Part shown: positions 1 to 12,200 of the stretch, piece by piece
Layout of the letters: the number at the start of each line of letters is the position of its first letter
Numbering within the stretch: position 1 is the stretch's first letter
Notes under the pieces: generated by a model
Told to the model about the DNA's origin: nothing
The model's input: the letters and a program-made list of their open reading frames with translations, nothing else
Database searches by the model: none
From: Spirogloea muscicola
Taxonomy: Eukaryota > Streptophyta > Zygnematophyceae > Spirogloeales > Spirogloeaceae
Assembly (NCBI GenBank): GCA_009602725.1
Contig: WELB01000029.1
Span: 55,114 to 119,113 of the forward strand
Direction of reading: 5' to 3'
Length of the DNA: 64,000 bases
Translations under genes and position numbers: made by a program

Positions 1-249
1 GGTACTGATGTCACCTTAGGCACCTTGGTTTCGGTTTCCGTATTATGTAGCCCTGTTTAGTTTGCCCTAGACTCTGCCTGGATAATGTATCGGCTTGAAT
101 TGGCCTCCATTTCATTTCGTGCGCCCCGCGCGCCTTCTTCTTCGCTTCCATACCCTACTTGAGACCATAGCGAGTCTGGGATATGCACGACGCGAGGGTA
201 TGCTTCCAGCCCAGATGGGTATGCCGGCAGCCTATCGAAGGAAGGTGCT
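1..249. other. No gene recognised
   Basis: I see no convincing coding exon or RNA gene here. The stretch leads directly into a LINE-tail hairpin unit and is probably old mobile-element sequence, but nothing in it can be assigned to a family by reading. Confidence 0.3.
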
Positions 250-310
250 CGCCCATTGAGAAGAGGGGCTGGCAAAGCCAACCCAAAAAGAATTGACAAT
301 GTTCAAAGCC
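250..310 (-). repeat. LINE 3'-tail hairpin unit
   Basis: The plus strand shows GGGGCTGGCAAAGCCAACCC followed by an A-rich stretch, GAATTGACAATG and TTCAAAGCC. This is the reverse complement of the structured tail found after LINE stop codons elsewhere in the window. One base in the right stem arm differs from the perfect hairpin seen at 14774-14792. Confidence 0.65.
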
Positions 311-320
311 AAAGAAAGAG

Positions 321-600
321 GTGCTGAAAAAGGACTACACTACAAAGTGCAAAGTGCATCTGTCATGTTTACGACGTCGACTGTCAGCTTGTCTGCAGCG
401 AGCTCAGGCTCATGCGTTGCAACAGAAAGCTGGTCGAGCCTTGGCTGGTAGTTCAAGAGCTTGTCAATTGCCGTCCGGTATTCGAGCATCAGTTAACGAC
501 CTCTATATGCTGACTCGTGGTTACTGGGCGGGTCAGCTTAGCAGCAGGTGACGTGCATTTGTCAATGTGCTTGCCTTAGTACTTGGCCCCACATGGCCTC
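321..600 (+). mobile_element. LINE 3' fragment (C-terminal codons plus tail of a second subfamily)
   Basis: The frame ends with an LQRAQAHAL...AGRALA segment and LYMLTRGY, the C-terminal signature of all LINE fragments in this window. The usual stop after LTRGY is replaced by a Trp codon, so reading would continue. The following tail, GGGCGGGTCAG then a TGACGTGCATTTG and GCTTGCC...TACTTGGCC segment, is a different 3' tail type from the hairpin tail. Diverged copies lie near 7800-7950, 13573-13648 and 56640-56785. The fragment stops about 80 bp before the Aha1 start codon. Confidence 0.6.
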
Positions 601-677
601 CCCATCTCTTAACACACGGTTTTCTTCTCCACGCTCCTCAACCCCACGCCCCCCCGCGCCTGCCCCGCCGCTCCGCC

Positions 678-2840
678 ATGGCGCGCCTGGGCGAGGGCGA
701 CGGGCGGTGGATCGTGCAGGAGCGCGCCGACGGCACCAACGTGCACCAATGGCACTGGGCCGAGCGCGACTGCCTGCCCTGGGCGCGCGCCCGCCTCGCC
801 CAGCTCCTCGCCGGCGCGCCCGTGCTGGCCGGCGAGGGCGGCCTCTGGCTGCGCATCGCGCGCCTGGACGAGCTCGACGGCGACGCCTACGTCAACATCC
901 GCAAGGGCAAGGTGCTGCGCGCCCCCGCCCACCTCGCCCACCAAGGCCGGCGCCGCGAATTGGCGCTCGCAATCTCACGCGGCGGCTCCGCCGCCCACCA
1001 GATCATCCCTGGGTACGAGCTGCGCATGCGGCTGGCGTGGGAGGGCGAGGCACGCGACGGGCAGGGCCAGACGCTGGCCCGCGCCGACGGCGCCGCGGAG
1101 CTGCCCTACATCGCCGACGAGAACGCGGGCGAGGACCCCGAGGTCAAGGTCTCCGTCAGCGACGGCGGCGAGGGTGCGGCCCGTCAGCCTCCTCTGCAGC
1201 CCGCGACTCGGGGCAAGGGATGCCGCCGGCAGAGCAAGCGACAGCTTGGTATCCTCAACGAGAGGCTGCGCTCTGTGAGAAGGGTCCGCTCCGCCCTCTC
1301 CAGCACTTTGCTGGGGCAGCTCTGACGGATGCAGGCCTGGCGGCGGCTGCAGTCGGCGCGCGGCTGCGGGAGGCGATGCTGAGCCGCGGCAAGGAGATCA
1401 TCCACGCAGCAGTGGCAACGTTCGTGAGCGAGATAGCTGCAGGCGGCCCTGCCAAGGCCGAACTCGAGGCCGGCACGGCACCGAGCGTCTCAGGCGAGCT
1501 GGGCAGTCTTGAAGGCCTCCACACCCGCTGAAGATATGGGCGTACGAGCAGCCAGACTGGCCTGAATCCACGTACTGCATCGGCTCACTGATCCCCTGGT
1601 CTAGCCTGTTGGGAAGACAGAGCAGGCGAAGGTGGTGGCTCCCACGGCGGCCGCTGCGGCCAAGGGGGCTGCAAAGCCGACAGCGACTGCAGTCAAGCAA
1701 GACGTGAAGGGCGGCAAAGGCGAACGTGCAATCTCGCTGACGGAGCGATTCCATTGCCGGTGAAAAATCCACTGACCTCTGGGCACCAGATAGTCAGCCG
1801 GCTGCCAAGACTCCGTCATTGGGCTTGAGAGTGCTTGTCAGGCTTGAGATTGTCAGGCAGAGACCCCGTGCGACTCAGCGGGACTGGTCAGACAGAAGGC
1901 TGCTCAGACAGAGGGCAGGCCTCGTGCAGAGCAGAGGACATCTACGACGTGCTGCTGGATGAGCGCCGGTGGATGGCCTTCACACAGAGCACCGCCAAGA
2001 TCGACCGCAAGGCCGGCGGCACCTTCTCCCTCTTTGATGGCTCAGGTCATTGCGCTGCGCTTCCTTTGGTTCAGCTGCTCATTTGCAGAAAGGCGTGTAC
2101 CCATCTAGACATTGTGCAGCAATTATGGCAGCTCTTTACTTGACGCTTGTTCTTTGTGGACAATGCCCTTTGCAGTGACGGGAGTGAATCAGAGGCTTGA
2201 GCAAAACAAGTTACTCATGCAGAAGTGGCGCTTCAGCAATTGGCCGGATGGCCAGTACTCGACGGTGTGTGACTTCTTCTTGGGCCAAGATCTGTGGCAG
2301 TCGTGAGAATTATGCACATCAGTAATAGGGCTGAAGGGACTTTGCCATTTCATTCTGAAGCACTTGCCATCAGATGCTTACTCTGAAATGCGTCGTCACG
2401 CCATCGCTGCCAGTATCTGCTGTTCATCAAGCAAATTGCTGCATGCAATGAGGCACAGTGCCTGTGCACGTGCTCACATTCCTTGATTCCATGCAGGTTT
2501 GCATGACCTTCGATGAGATCGAACCTGGAGTGACAATTGTCAAACTCAGTCAAACCAACATTCCGGAAGAGGATAGGTAAGGGTAAATCTGCAAATGTAA
2601 TTCACTCACGGGAATCTTGCTGAGTACTGGTTCAAGCTCCTGCTGAATGAGAGAGCCTGTGCCTAACTTTGCTTGCTCGTAATTCCTCACATGGGATGTG
2701 AACAAGGAGAGCTTTTACTTCCAGCATCCTTTGGCTCCTTGTCCAGATTTGGCAACTCAAATGTACTGGAAGTGACTGAGCGGGGATGGCGAGACCTCAT
2801 CTTTCACAGGATTCGTGCGGTTTTTGGGTATGGGGTGTAA
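678..2840 (+). CDS. AHSA1: Activator of Hsp90 ATPase (Aha1 family co-chaperone)
   Basis: The predicted protein has 399 residues in seven exons: 678-1173, 1320-1505, 1621-1759, 1930-2045, 2176-2264, 2497-2576 and 2747-2840. All introns are GT-AG and all junctions stay in phase; only the exon 2/3 boundary is a choice among alternatives. The N-terminal Aha1_N domain shows NVHQWHWAERD and the NIRKGKV motif, which in this family takes part in stimulating Hsp90. An Ala/Lys-rich linker in exon 3 leads to the C-terminal AHSA1 (START-like) domain: ISLTERFHCRAEDIYDVL, FTQSTAKI, GGTFSLFDGS, KWRFSNWPDG, and a GWRDLIFHRIRAVFGYGV end. Family knowledge: it binds the Hsp90 middle and N domains in the cytosol and raises ATPase activity. 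The Met at 678 directly precedes the conserved domain. A TGTAA motif lies at 2915-2919. The length is close to plant homologues, and the gene converges on the OTU gene. Confidence 0.93.
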
Positions 2841-3178
2841 GAGTCCTATGAAATCAACACCAGGGTCAATGAGTGTGTTGTTTGTCAGATGCCGGTATGG
2901 CAAGCTGTCAAAAATGTAAGAATGAAAAATTGTTGTGGTACATTCAGTCAAATTTGTAATTGTGCCCTCCTTATGGGATTGGGACATGAGAACAAATGTG
3001 GAGTCTTGCAGTCACACACAGCCTGAGCATACCCATAGCAGGTCATTCGAGGACATTCAGCAAATATTGGTTTCTCTTTCCCTAGCTCGATGATGTCTGC
3101 CAAGAAAGTACATGCTCGTCCTATACATCACATGTCCTTGACTTCTGTAAAAGACCATCAGCTGACACTTACTCCTTT
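2841..3178. other. Gap between convergent genes
   Basis: This holds the 3' flanks of the Aha1 and OTU genes. The only recognisable signal is TGTAA at 2915-2919 on the plus strand, 75 bases after the Aha1 stop, a motif used near polyadenylation sites in green algae. No exon or repeat is seen. Confidence 0.5.
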
Positions 3179-6100
3179 CTATGTCTGAGTCGCCTTGCCC
3201 TTGAGTCGGGTGACAGTCTCGAGCTGCACGCCATCCGTCTCCAGCAGATAGCAGAGCATATCATCCAGGTGGTCACCAAAGATGCTCTGGGCCTCCACAA
3301 CTCGTATGCGGCTGAAGCCCATGCTGAGCAGGGTACGGCTCGAGTTGGTCATGCTGATCTCTGCTTCTTCCACAACTCTTATTACACCATGACTATCAGA
3401 CCTTGATCCTGCACATGGACAGCACAGCATTTCTGATGTTTGCTGATGACAGCCATGAAATAGCTTTGTTGCCCTGTCCTCTTATATACATCATCGACAA
3501 TCATTGCAGCAGAAGTAACATGTGACTATCAGAAAAGCCATCTCAACAGCTAGCTGCAATAATTTTGAAGGACTGCAGTCACAGCTCCTGCTGCTACTAA
3601 GCCCATATGCATCACCAGAACATACCAGCACGCGAAGACGGGCCCGCACTTTCGAGTGTAGGTCTCTGTCCATCCTGGTGAGCCAGGAACTCTGCTCTGG
3701 AAGCTTCCAAGACTGCTCGCTCAATCTCCTGCTCTGTCAGCTCCACGTCCGAGTAAAGCTGGCCTTCTGCCATCAAAGCCTGCGTGTATTGCTATGACTG
3801 AGTCAGAAGCAAGCCAAGCAACTCTGGCAGCCTTCGCTTTACCGATAAGGTAAACAGTAATCTACAAGCAGCCACGACGTGAAGGCAGGCTGATGTTCCT
3901 GAGCCATTACAGATACATGTAGAAGAAGCGAAGAAGAGAAGCTCAACATAGGAGGCTGCAAGCAGACTCGATCAGAAGCGTGAGGGCCTGTACATTTTCA
4001 AGCATATGATCCTGCTGAGCCTTCATCGCAGCTTTTACGGACTCCTTCGTCACATTCTGCAGATAAGTTTTGAAAGCATCGGCACTTTGGGTGGTTGTAC
4101 CAAATGTCAACTTCCGCCATAAGCAGTCAAAATCAGGAAAGATCAAGGCTCCAGCAGTACCTCAGCAGTAACAGAAGCAATGCTATTCAAATCTCAGAGT
4201 ATGTAGACAAACGGAGACTCTGTAGAAGCTGTCACCAGCTAACACAGACCAATGGCATTTAAGCATCTGTTTATTGATACGAGCTACACCTGCTAGTCAT
4301 TTGCTACTATGCAACCATCTGATGCTCCGCAATCCTCAAAGCTCACCCCTTGTAAGCTGCCAAAGCCAAGACCAGCCCCTAGAGATGGTCTGGAGGGGTC
4401 CACCAGCGAATTGTAGTGATTCCCCCTATGGTAGCTCAATCTGATGGGAGGTAAATCCGTCTCATAGCTCCCGTGGAAAATGTTGATTGGATCTGGCAGC
4501 ACAGCAGAGGAGATGCAGAAGATGCACATTACACTTACATAATCTCATTCTCATCAATGACTATCTAATACTGTTTTCATTGTGAAACATTCTGTCTCTA
4601 TTGTGAAAGAAGTCAATTACCAAGGCTGTAGCAGTGGATGTGTATTGGTCGATTGAACAACTCAGCCATAGCCTGTATTTCGAGATTATTACCATAGACC
4701 TGCACAAGGACATGCTCTCCAAAAGGTAAAGTCAGGAATGCGTACGCTTTTCTCATGCCAGACACTGAATGGTAATATAAGATGCAGTAGACAGTTTGCA
4801 CGATCTGAAAACACACGTAAGGAGCACTACCTTGTCTCGTCTTTTTCGCTTGCAGTAAGCTGTAAAATTCTCTGTCACAAACTGAGAAAAGTGGTCCCTT
4901 TCTTTCTCCTGCAAAGACAATCAGATGTTGCAGCGAACATTGCAGCAAAGTTTGCAGCAGCAAAGCCGGGTAGCCGGTGACAAAAAAACCCAGGCCAGTA
5001 CACCAATAAAGTATCAAACTGCTCTTCTTTCATCGCTCAATCAAGCTGTGACATAGGCGACAGATTGCTAACCATGTAGTCAATGCACATCTGCCGAGCA
5101 GCGTGATGAGCTTCCGGCTCCCCGTACAGCTGGTCCGCAACTGCACGAAACAGGCAATTCCCATCCTCTGCCATGCGTCTCATCTCGAGGCTCTTCACGC
5201 GCCGGAGCTCTAATTCGAAGTGCCTCTCCCGCTCATCCTGTACCAGGAATTTGTGCTCAGCACAACAACTGCATATCCTTCCTACAAGCTGCGCACCAGT
5301 GCCACCTCTTGAACTGCGCAAAAGACCGCTGGTCCTGCAGTCTTTGACCTTATGAGGTGCCTCTGCTGCTCTGTCCAGGGGTAAGCCTTTGGGAGGCACA
5401 AACAAGTGTCCCCTCCCCGCGACAAAGCATACTACAAAAGTGACAGAACCATGAGCCACTTACTGTAGCATCTCGATTGCCATGCAGGCCGGCAAGCTGG
5501 CTGCGCTGAGAGTGCTCATCGCCACTGTTGTAACCATCGCAGTCAGGGTAGAAGCGCTTTGACTCAGGCGACGTCCGCGAGGGAGAAAATGCAGGCCGGA
5601 GCGCACGCGTATGCCGCCGCACTGGCCCTGCTCTAGTGTTGGATGTTGACTCTCGAGCTGGTGAGGCTGCACTCAGAGGACTCCCTTGCAGAGAGGGGAG
5701 GCTGACTGCACGCCAGATATCGTCGAGGACACCACTGCATCAGTCAGTGAGGGAAGCAGAACACAAGGTAATCTGGATCTGACACCTGACATCAAGCTCG
5801 CCGGTCATCCACGATGAGAGAGGAGGCGGTCCTAGGGGCGGCCCACTACCAATGTCTCAAGCACCGCAGAGAGAGAGCAGCTAAAGACTGATACTTCAAT
5901 GCGCACCTTCGGCAGCTGCAGCAGCTCCGTCGAGAGCAGGGCCAGGCCTGCTCTGGTCCTCGGGCGAGGTATGCTCTAGCGAGGACCCTTTCAGCCACTG
6001 CTGCTCTATCCTGCTCCCAGAAGGCCCCGAGCTCAACGGCAGGAGCTCTGGCAGCTCGCGCAGCGAGCAGGCAGGCTGTGCGGCGGCCGCCACTGGAGCC

Positions 6101-6522
6101 CGCTGCTCCGCCAGGCGCAGGCCCTCGAGGTGTGCAGCAGTGCCAGCCAGCACCTCGGCAGGTAGCGCGGGGCCCGCGGCGCGCGGGCTCTCCCTCTCCT
6201 CCTGCTTCTGCTTCCCCTTGTCCTCCGGCCCTGGCAGCGCCCTCAGCGACGCCGCAGCGGCGGCAGCAGCCGAGGCGGTAGCAGGCTCAGCCCCCGCCGC
6301 AGCTGGTGCCGGCGCCCTGTCCACGCAGGGAGCGGCCTGCGCTGGCGATGGCGGGCCGGCGGCGGCGGCAACGGAAAAAAAAAANGGCCGGCCGTCGCCG
6401 CGCCGTGGGGGGGGGCCGGCCCCAGCGGAGGCGCGGGGCCGAGCGCCAGGCGGGCGGCGAGATGGGAACTGACCGAGAAGACGACGAGAGCGAACGGGAG
6501 CTGGCGCGCCGTTCGTGGACAT
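3179..6522 (-). CDS. OTLD1: OTU-domain deubiquitinase with C-terminal UBA (OTLD1/OTU6-like)
   Basis: Nine exons read on the minus strand: 6522-5907, 5705-5464, 5288-5073, 4908-4831, 4699-4621, 4492-4347, 4056-3994, 3779-3626 and 3408-3179. They sum to 607 residues with every junction in phase. The OTU domain carries the catalytic-Cys segment MAEDGNCLFRAVADQLYG, then ERDHFSQFVTENF, YGNNLEIQAMAELFNRPIHI, and the catalytic-His segment SYHRGNHYNSLVDP. A helical segment with LTEQEIERAVLEASRAEFL follows. The end (SSRTLLSMGFS...FGDHLDDMLCYLLET) is a UBA domain. OTU plus UBA in this order matches plant OTLD1/OTU6, a cysteine deubiquitinase linked to histone deubiquitination. The N-terminal exon is Ala/Pro-rich and low complexity, and holds a single N (6385) beside a 10-A run, so the start at 6522 and the first 60 or so residues are provisional. 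Confidence 0.88.
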
Positions 6523-6589
6523 GGGGGGGAGGCGTGAGGGCCTCGCGCGACGGAGGGCCTCAGCGGCCGAGCCCGAGGACACATCCACA

Positions 6590-6800
6590 GCTGTGGATGA
6601 GAAGAGAAGCAGCGGCACTCCCAAATGGGGGAAAGGGCTGTGAAAAGCCAGTCCGAAAATGAATTGACGAAGGGGCCAAATGATGGAGGGGCCTAAAAAG
6701 AAGAAGTGGCTCTCCCAATGGGGCCAAGGGCTGTGAGAAGCCAGCCCGAAAAGAATTGACAAGGTTCGAAGGGGCCAAACCAGGAGCTAAGCAGCGACTG
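6590..6800 (-). repeat. Two LINE 3'-tail hairpin units in tandem
   Basis: Two successive units (about 6600-6672 and 6690-6800) show AATGGGGG, AAGGGCTGTGA, AAGCCAG(C/T)CCGAAAA and GGGGCC. The second also has TTGACAAGGTTCGAAGG. They are reverse-complement LINE tails without coding sequence. The second continues through GCTAAGCAGCGACTGCGGGGCCTG and is then joined directly to a plus-strand LINE coding fragment. Confidence 0.75.
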
Positions 6801-7245
6801 CGGGGCCTGTGGACGTACACGGGGCTCTCGGATACCACTGGCTCGACCAGTTGGCCAGGCTTGCACGGCGCGCTGTGTCCCTCAGGCGCGGTGAGCCGGC
6901 TGACTTCAACGCCGCTGGCTCGTGGGCTCAGGTATATCGTATGCGCTTGTCCGTCTCCCTCCAGCGGTCCATGGCCCACGCCTTGCATCTGCGTGCTGGC
7001 CGTGCTCTCGCTGCGACCTCCGGCTTTCGTCAGGGGGATAGTTTTCCGGCAGCTAGTCTGTCGGATGTGAGGCTCCTCACTCGTAACTACTGAGTGGTCC
7101 ATCCTCCCCTGTTCTGCCCTAGCCTCTTCAGGCCCCGCAGTCGCTGCTTAGCTCGTAATTTGGCCCCTTCGAACCTTGTCAATTCTTTTTCGGGCTGGCT
7201 TCTCACAGCCCTTGCCCCCATCAGGAGAGCCACTTCTTCTGAAGA
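6795..7245 (+). mobile_element. LINE 3' fragment: C-terminal codons plus complete tail
   Basis: Codons up to 7093 read VHGALGYHWLDQLARLARRA, FNAAGSWAQVYRMRLSVSLQ, and end SLSDVRLLTRNY followed by a stop. This is the region after the restriction-like endonuclease of the LINE at 39230-43325, of an 'LTRNY' subfamily. The 3' untranslated tail (7094-7245) contains the TTGTCAATTCTTTT segment and the GGGCTGGCTTCTCACAGCCC hairpin. It ends at the junction with an inverted copy. Confidence 0.8.
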
Positions 7246-7460
7246 GGCTATGGCAGAAGGGGGGAGGATGGACCACTCAGTAGTTACGAGTGAGGAGCCT
7301 CACATCCGACAGACTAGCTGCCGGAAAACTATCCCCCTGACGAAAGCCGGAGGCCGCAGCGAGAGCACGGCCAGCACGCAGACGCAAGGCGTGGGCCAAG
7401 GACCGCTGAAGGGAGACGGACAATCGCATATGGTATACCTGAGCCCACGAGCCAGCGGCA
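7246..7460 (-). mobile_element. LINE 3' fragment, inverted relative to its neighbour
   Basis: The reverse complement reads FRQGDSFPAASLSDVRLLTRNY, stop, then the start of the same 3' tail. It meets the plus-strand copy at 7245/7246, giving a head-on inverted pair of the same subfamily. Upstream coding sequence is cut off near 7460. Confidence 0.75.
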
Positions 7461-7483
7461 GCTCTGAAAGAGCCACTTTCTCA

Positions 7484-7760
7484 TTTTCTTTCTTGTACAT
7501 CGCCTGCTGCATATTCAACCCGTTTAATACGGGTCAGCAAGTAGAGAACGCTGACCAGACGTCCGACTACCAGATGGCAAATTTGAAGCCCTTCTGCCAC
7601 TAAGGAGAGCACCTCGGTGCAAAACATGAGCTTGAGCTCGCTGCAAAAATGGCTGATACACGACTGCGCAGGGACGACAATCATGCTGCCGGCAAGACCA
7701 TCTCAGCCGGAAGCACCTCCTCAAAATGTGCAGATCCCAGATCAGCAGTATCCTAGTAGG
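7484..7760 (-). mobile_element. Degenerate LINE 3' fragment (second tail subfamily)
   Basis: The minus strand gives FLQRAQAHVL and RSLLADPY, a decayed form of LQRxQAHAL and LLTRGY, followed by a TGACCCG...CGGGT inverted repeat. It resembles the fragment at 321-600. Confidence 0.5.
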
Positions 7761-7779
7761 GTATGGAATGAGGCCCTTT

Positions 7780-8440
7780 GCAGCTAAAGATGTCGACTGT
7801 GGCTCTGGAAATTTTCGTGTGTATTTGAAGCAAACAAAGGTGTATTTGAAACCTACATAGGCCAAAGTGGCCAAGTACAAAGGCAAGCACATCTGTTGAC
7901 ATGCATCACCCACTGCACATTGACCCGCTCAGTAATCACGGGTCAACACATGAAGGTCGCTACTCAACATCAGATGGCCTGAATACCATTTGGCAGATTC
8001 GAAGCCCTTCTGCCACCAACTAAGGAGTGAGCAGCTCGCCAACCCAGGGCTCAAGGGAGTGCTGAGGCAAGGACGCAGCTGGCATATAGTGGCCTCGATG
8101 CCTGTTGCCAGGCGGTCGGGGCAGAGGGCCTGAAAGGCCTGCGAGAGCTTTCCTGCTCTTCCGAAGAGCCTTGCATGCGCTAGTCGCCAGCCATGATTAA
8201 TGAGAGGGCTGGTTGACTGCGCCGCCAAGCCCACGCCCACGCCATTTTGCGAGCGCGACCTGTGCGGCTGCTGCATACTGCTGCGCCAGCTCCTCCAGTC
8301 GGCCGCTTTCAGAACGAGCCAGTCGTCCCGGAGGCACTTGCGGCCATGGACGTCATAGGAGGATAGAGGGCCAAGCACAACCGGGAGACGGCAAGACTCC
8401 TCCCACCTCCTTCACTCTCCAACATGTTGACCGACCCCTG
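7780..8440 (-). mobile_element. Degenerate LINE fragment with internal deletions
   Basis: The minus strand ends in SSDLHVLTRDY (stop at 7929-7931). Further upstream it carries GRAGKLSQAFQALCPDRLA, which corresponds to the segment just before the reverse transcriptase in R2-like LINEs (compare GHAGELSRAVQALDDS near 40600). The RT and endonuclease regions between are missing. The tail 7780-7930 belongs to the TGTATTTGAA...GGCCAAG...GGCAAGCACATC type. Confidence 0.6.
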
Positions 8441-9275
8441 CGGAGCAACATGAGATAAGCTCACAGTAGCTGCCACCATTTAGCTCTTGCTTGCTGGCCT
8501 GCATTTGCACAGCCTCTATGGCTGTAAGAGAAGTCCTTGTTGATTGGCAGAGATATCTGGCACCTCTCCGTCTACAATGCAAGCTCAAGGAAGACGATAA
8601 ACTCAGACTCCTGCAAGGAAAAGACCTGACCTGACCTATGAACGAGGAATGGACATGCCAAGAGTCTATTCAAAGGAAAGCAGCTAACCAGAGCAGACGA
8701 AAGAGCCGCCAGGAGGGCTCAGCATTGCATTAAGGGCGCCCATGGTGAAGACGAGTAGCAGCACCAGCAGCAATACGGTACCACAGCAAGGTAAGGCCTC
8801 CAGAACACATTTGGTCGGGACTTCCAGAACAATCTAGCTGACATGCTCCATACCTGGCACATGACCACAGCACTCCATCTCAACCCCAGCCATGCTTCCT
8901 CGATGGCAAAGAGTTACCATGCTAACCTTTGATACTGTGCTCCGCAGCTTAGGCAGCCAGTAGCACATGCTCCCCTCGCAGTATGGCCTATCTGCCCAGC
9001 CATTGGCAAAGAGAGGCTGGGACACCATATGGCACAGGACAGTAAAGCGAGCACCACCTCAAGTGCATAGCCGCGCACCATTGTTGATACTTGCATCTCA
9101 ATGGGTGGTCACGTCATTGAAGTGCTGCAAGTGGTCACCTCATTGCCCTGCAAGACCTCGCCCCTTTCCTCGCCTCTTTGATGCAGCCCATTCAAAGTGG
9201 TCACAACAAGCTTCAGGATTATCTGGAGGTCCCTGCCAACAACAAATGCCTTGCCCAAACCGCGTCATTGAATGA
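8441..9275. other. No gene recognised; 3' flank of APE2
   Basis: I find no splice-consistent exons or LINE motifs here. The stretch includes the presumed 3' untranslated region of the neighbouring minus-strand gene. A short minus-strand open frame at 8834-9028 matches no family I can recognise. Confidence 0.35.
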
Positions 9276-12200
9276 CTAATAGCTCGTGGAGCGCGCACGG
9301 GCTTCTGCTAGCAGTCTGTGCAAACAGACTGGTGCCAAGTACTGCTGACGATGACCACAAATGAATGTGACCATGCAACCCACCTTTGCTCGAGCACACA
9401 CGTAGAAACCTCGTCCGATGTTAGCCCCTGCCTTCTTGACCACGCGGCCAACACACCTTTCTCCGTGACCCTTGCAGACAGGAGCCCTGTCCGACATACT
9501 TCTTTGAATGCGCTGCCACTCTGCTGTTGCTGCAGCTGAAGCATCTCTATGCCTGTTGCTCAATTCGTCAATTTCCTGCAACCACCATAGTGGTTCTGGC
9601 TGGGATTCACTATCCTTTCCCAAGGTATCGGATCCTCCAGACACCGGTCTTTCAATAGTACTGCCGTGATCAGAACTGGGTAACTGCCCTTCTTCTTTTA
9701 CGTACTGTCGTCTCTTTGCTGTACCGCCAGAAACTTGCCCCTGTCTTGGCCCAAAGAATGCACTCAAGCTGCTCTGACGGGGTACAGGGCGCTTGACTCC
9801 TGCTGAAGGCGTGAAGTCAATCGGGTCAGCTTGACAAGATTGTCTTGTGTGAGCCTCAACATCTGACGAACCAGTGACTCCATTCGTCCTCTCACGCGCT
9901 TGTTGGGCAGTGCCCTCTGGGATAAGCAAGGACCTCTCTTCTGCTGCAATCTCCACTTTCCCCGCTGTTGAGCAGGTTTGTGTTTCCTTCAACAACACTT
10001 GCTCGTCCTTCTGCTGTCTTTCCACCACATTTTCAGCACGAAGGGCCACATGTTCTTCAGACAAGGGCCTAGCTTTGTCTTGTAGCATCTCCACTGCAAA
10101 ACGACTTAGTGATACGCAGCGTCACATTTTTGGAGGTGGACTTCTGGATAAGCATACACATGAATATCTGATCATTCAATGAAGTTGCTGAACATCGATA
10201 GCCTTCGACATAGAGCATGCTTAGTCCTTAATTTGGATATGCCCACTTAGTGATGCAGGACACTTGCCAGAAAGAGCAAGGGGTGCTCATTTGGCAATTC
10301 GCCATGCACGATAATGGCACCGAAAACATTGGCATGCTGGATACAATAAACACATGCTGGATACAATCAAACAAAGAGAAGAGTACTTGCTGCTAGTACG
10401 CATACTCCGTGACCTTGTTCACTCACCTAGTTTCAGCTGACGACCATGGAGCTCAGGGAGGTAACGCGCTGCAAGAGGTGGGATCTCATGGTCAGCAACT
10501 GGTCCTGGTGAAGTGAGTCTGACATACACAGGGGCATGGTCTGAGCCTTCAAGTCTCAGGCTCCGTCCTCCTAACCACCTAAAGACGGTATACAAGATTT
10601 ACGATGTAAGAAGCTGCGTAAGACAATCTGCGTTCCTGCAGGAAAGAGCAGGTCTGATCGAGCTCCACTACTAAGTGTCACATCAGCAGAAAAGAGCGCA
10701 CAGACCGGTGCTTTGGAAGCAGTACTGGCGGGGAAACCATGAAAATTAAGCACTGGTCTACTATTTTTTCACAACTTTCAAGACGAGTATCTTACCGTGG
10801 CAGACAGTCCGCTTTCATCCGCTTGAAAGCAAGCATGATGTCACAGTCTGTTACGTCACACTTGACAAAGTTGTGCTCCTTGTCGCTTTCTGTGAAGCAG
10901 CTGTCTTTGTTCTCACTCATGGAAGCCTCGTTGCTTTCCACCTGACTCTGAACATTCTGAATGGGCTCTCTACTAAAATGCCAACCTTTGACTTGCTCAG
11001 AATCATTCTGTTGGGAGGCATCCAGCTGACAGTCCGTACCAGTTGTCCTTTCTCTGTTCCCAGCAGCATCAAAGCTCTCCAGGGAGTCATAATTTTCATT
11101 CTTATTAGCTAGAATGCTCTCTGTTAGAGTGCCTCTCCTCCTTCCCCAACAGTCTTGGGATGCTTGCAATGCTCCTGCTTCAACAAAATGACAGCAGGGT
11201 CCAGCTGCTAATATGAGGTCAATGCGTACACCGTAATTGAACTCCTCTGCTCCAGAAGCTTGCGACCAGCATGTGTATGCTTCTTTCCTGTCGGATACAG
11301 CAACAACTCTCCCCTTCAGTCGTCGAACCCTGATAGCCAGCCACCAAAATGGAAATCTTGACTACCTGGTTGTGACAGTGGGACGTGTACGTGCTACAGG
11401 ATGAGCTAGAAGCTGGCGTATTAGCAAAGGTACACACCTGTTTGGTTGTAAACTGCGGAAGACGTCGTGAAATGGTCCCCCAGTATGAGGCAGCATGGAA
11501 TTTAGCCATCGCCGGCAAGGATTCTCTTCGAAGTCTGAACCAGGGCTGCAGGAATCTATGGCAGCAGGCGCGATGTTGTAGTCCCCGACTGCAATCACTC
11601 TTCTACCCCTACTCAGGAGCGCCTCCCACCTTCGCTACAGACAACGACAGGGGAGACAGCATCCCATGTTGACGATAAGCTTAGTAGTGCTGCTCAAGTG
11701 AAGGTCTTGCAGCAGGCAGGAAGCAAATGCAGCAATGGTAGAGGGCCCTTCTTCATGCTAAGTAGGGTCCTTCTTCATGCTAAGTAAGGGACTGAAATTA
11801 GTACGACGGACATCAGTACAAGGGAGATAGTAGACATTAGCTGCTACGACCTACCTGAAGGGCAGCATAGAAGAGCAGCTTATATTTCAAGCGCTCCTCG
11901 TTACCAGGCTCCACACGAGGGCCATAGAAGTTGAACAGCACTGAAGCAACACGCATGACATGGAAAGAATGGCTGAGTCTCAAGAAAGTCAGCTTTGTGT
12001 TGAAAGCTTCAGCACCACTGCTCTTCAAACCTAGCGTCCTGCATGAGTTGCACAAGAGGAACATATTCACTGACTGTTCTGCACTAGACCTGATTCAAGT
12101 GTCAACCTCCCAAGGTACACGACACTCAGTCTGCAACTTTGCCACAATCTCACGATTGACCTCGGCTGCAGTCTATAATGCAAGCCTCCATAGAAGTAGA

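Noticed and set aside
609-944. Minus-strand open frames opposite the Aha1 first exon
   Set aside because: GC-rich shadow frames. The plus strand gives a full conserved Aha1 domain.
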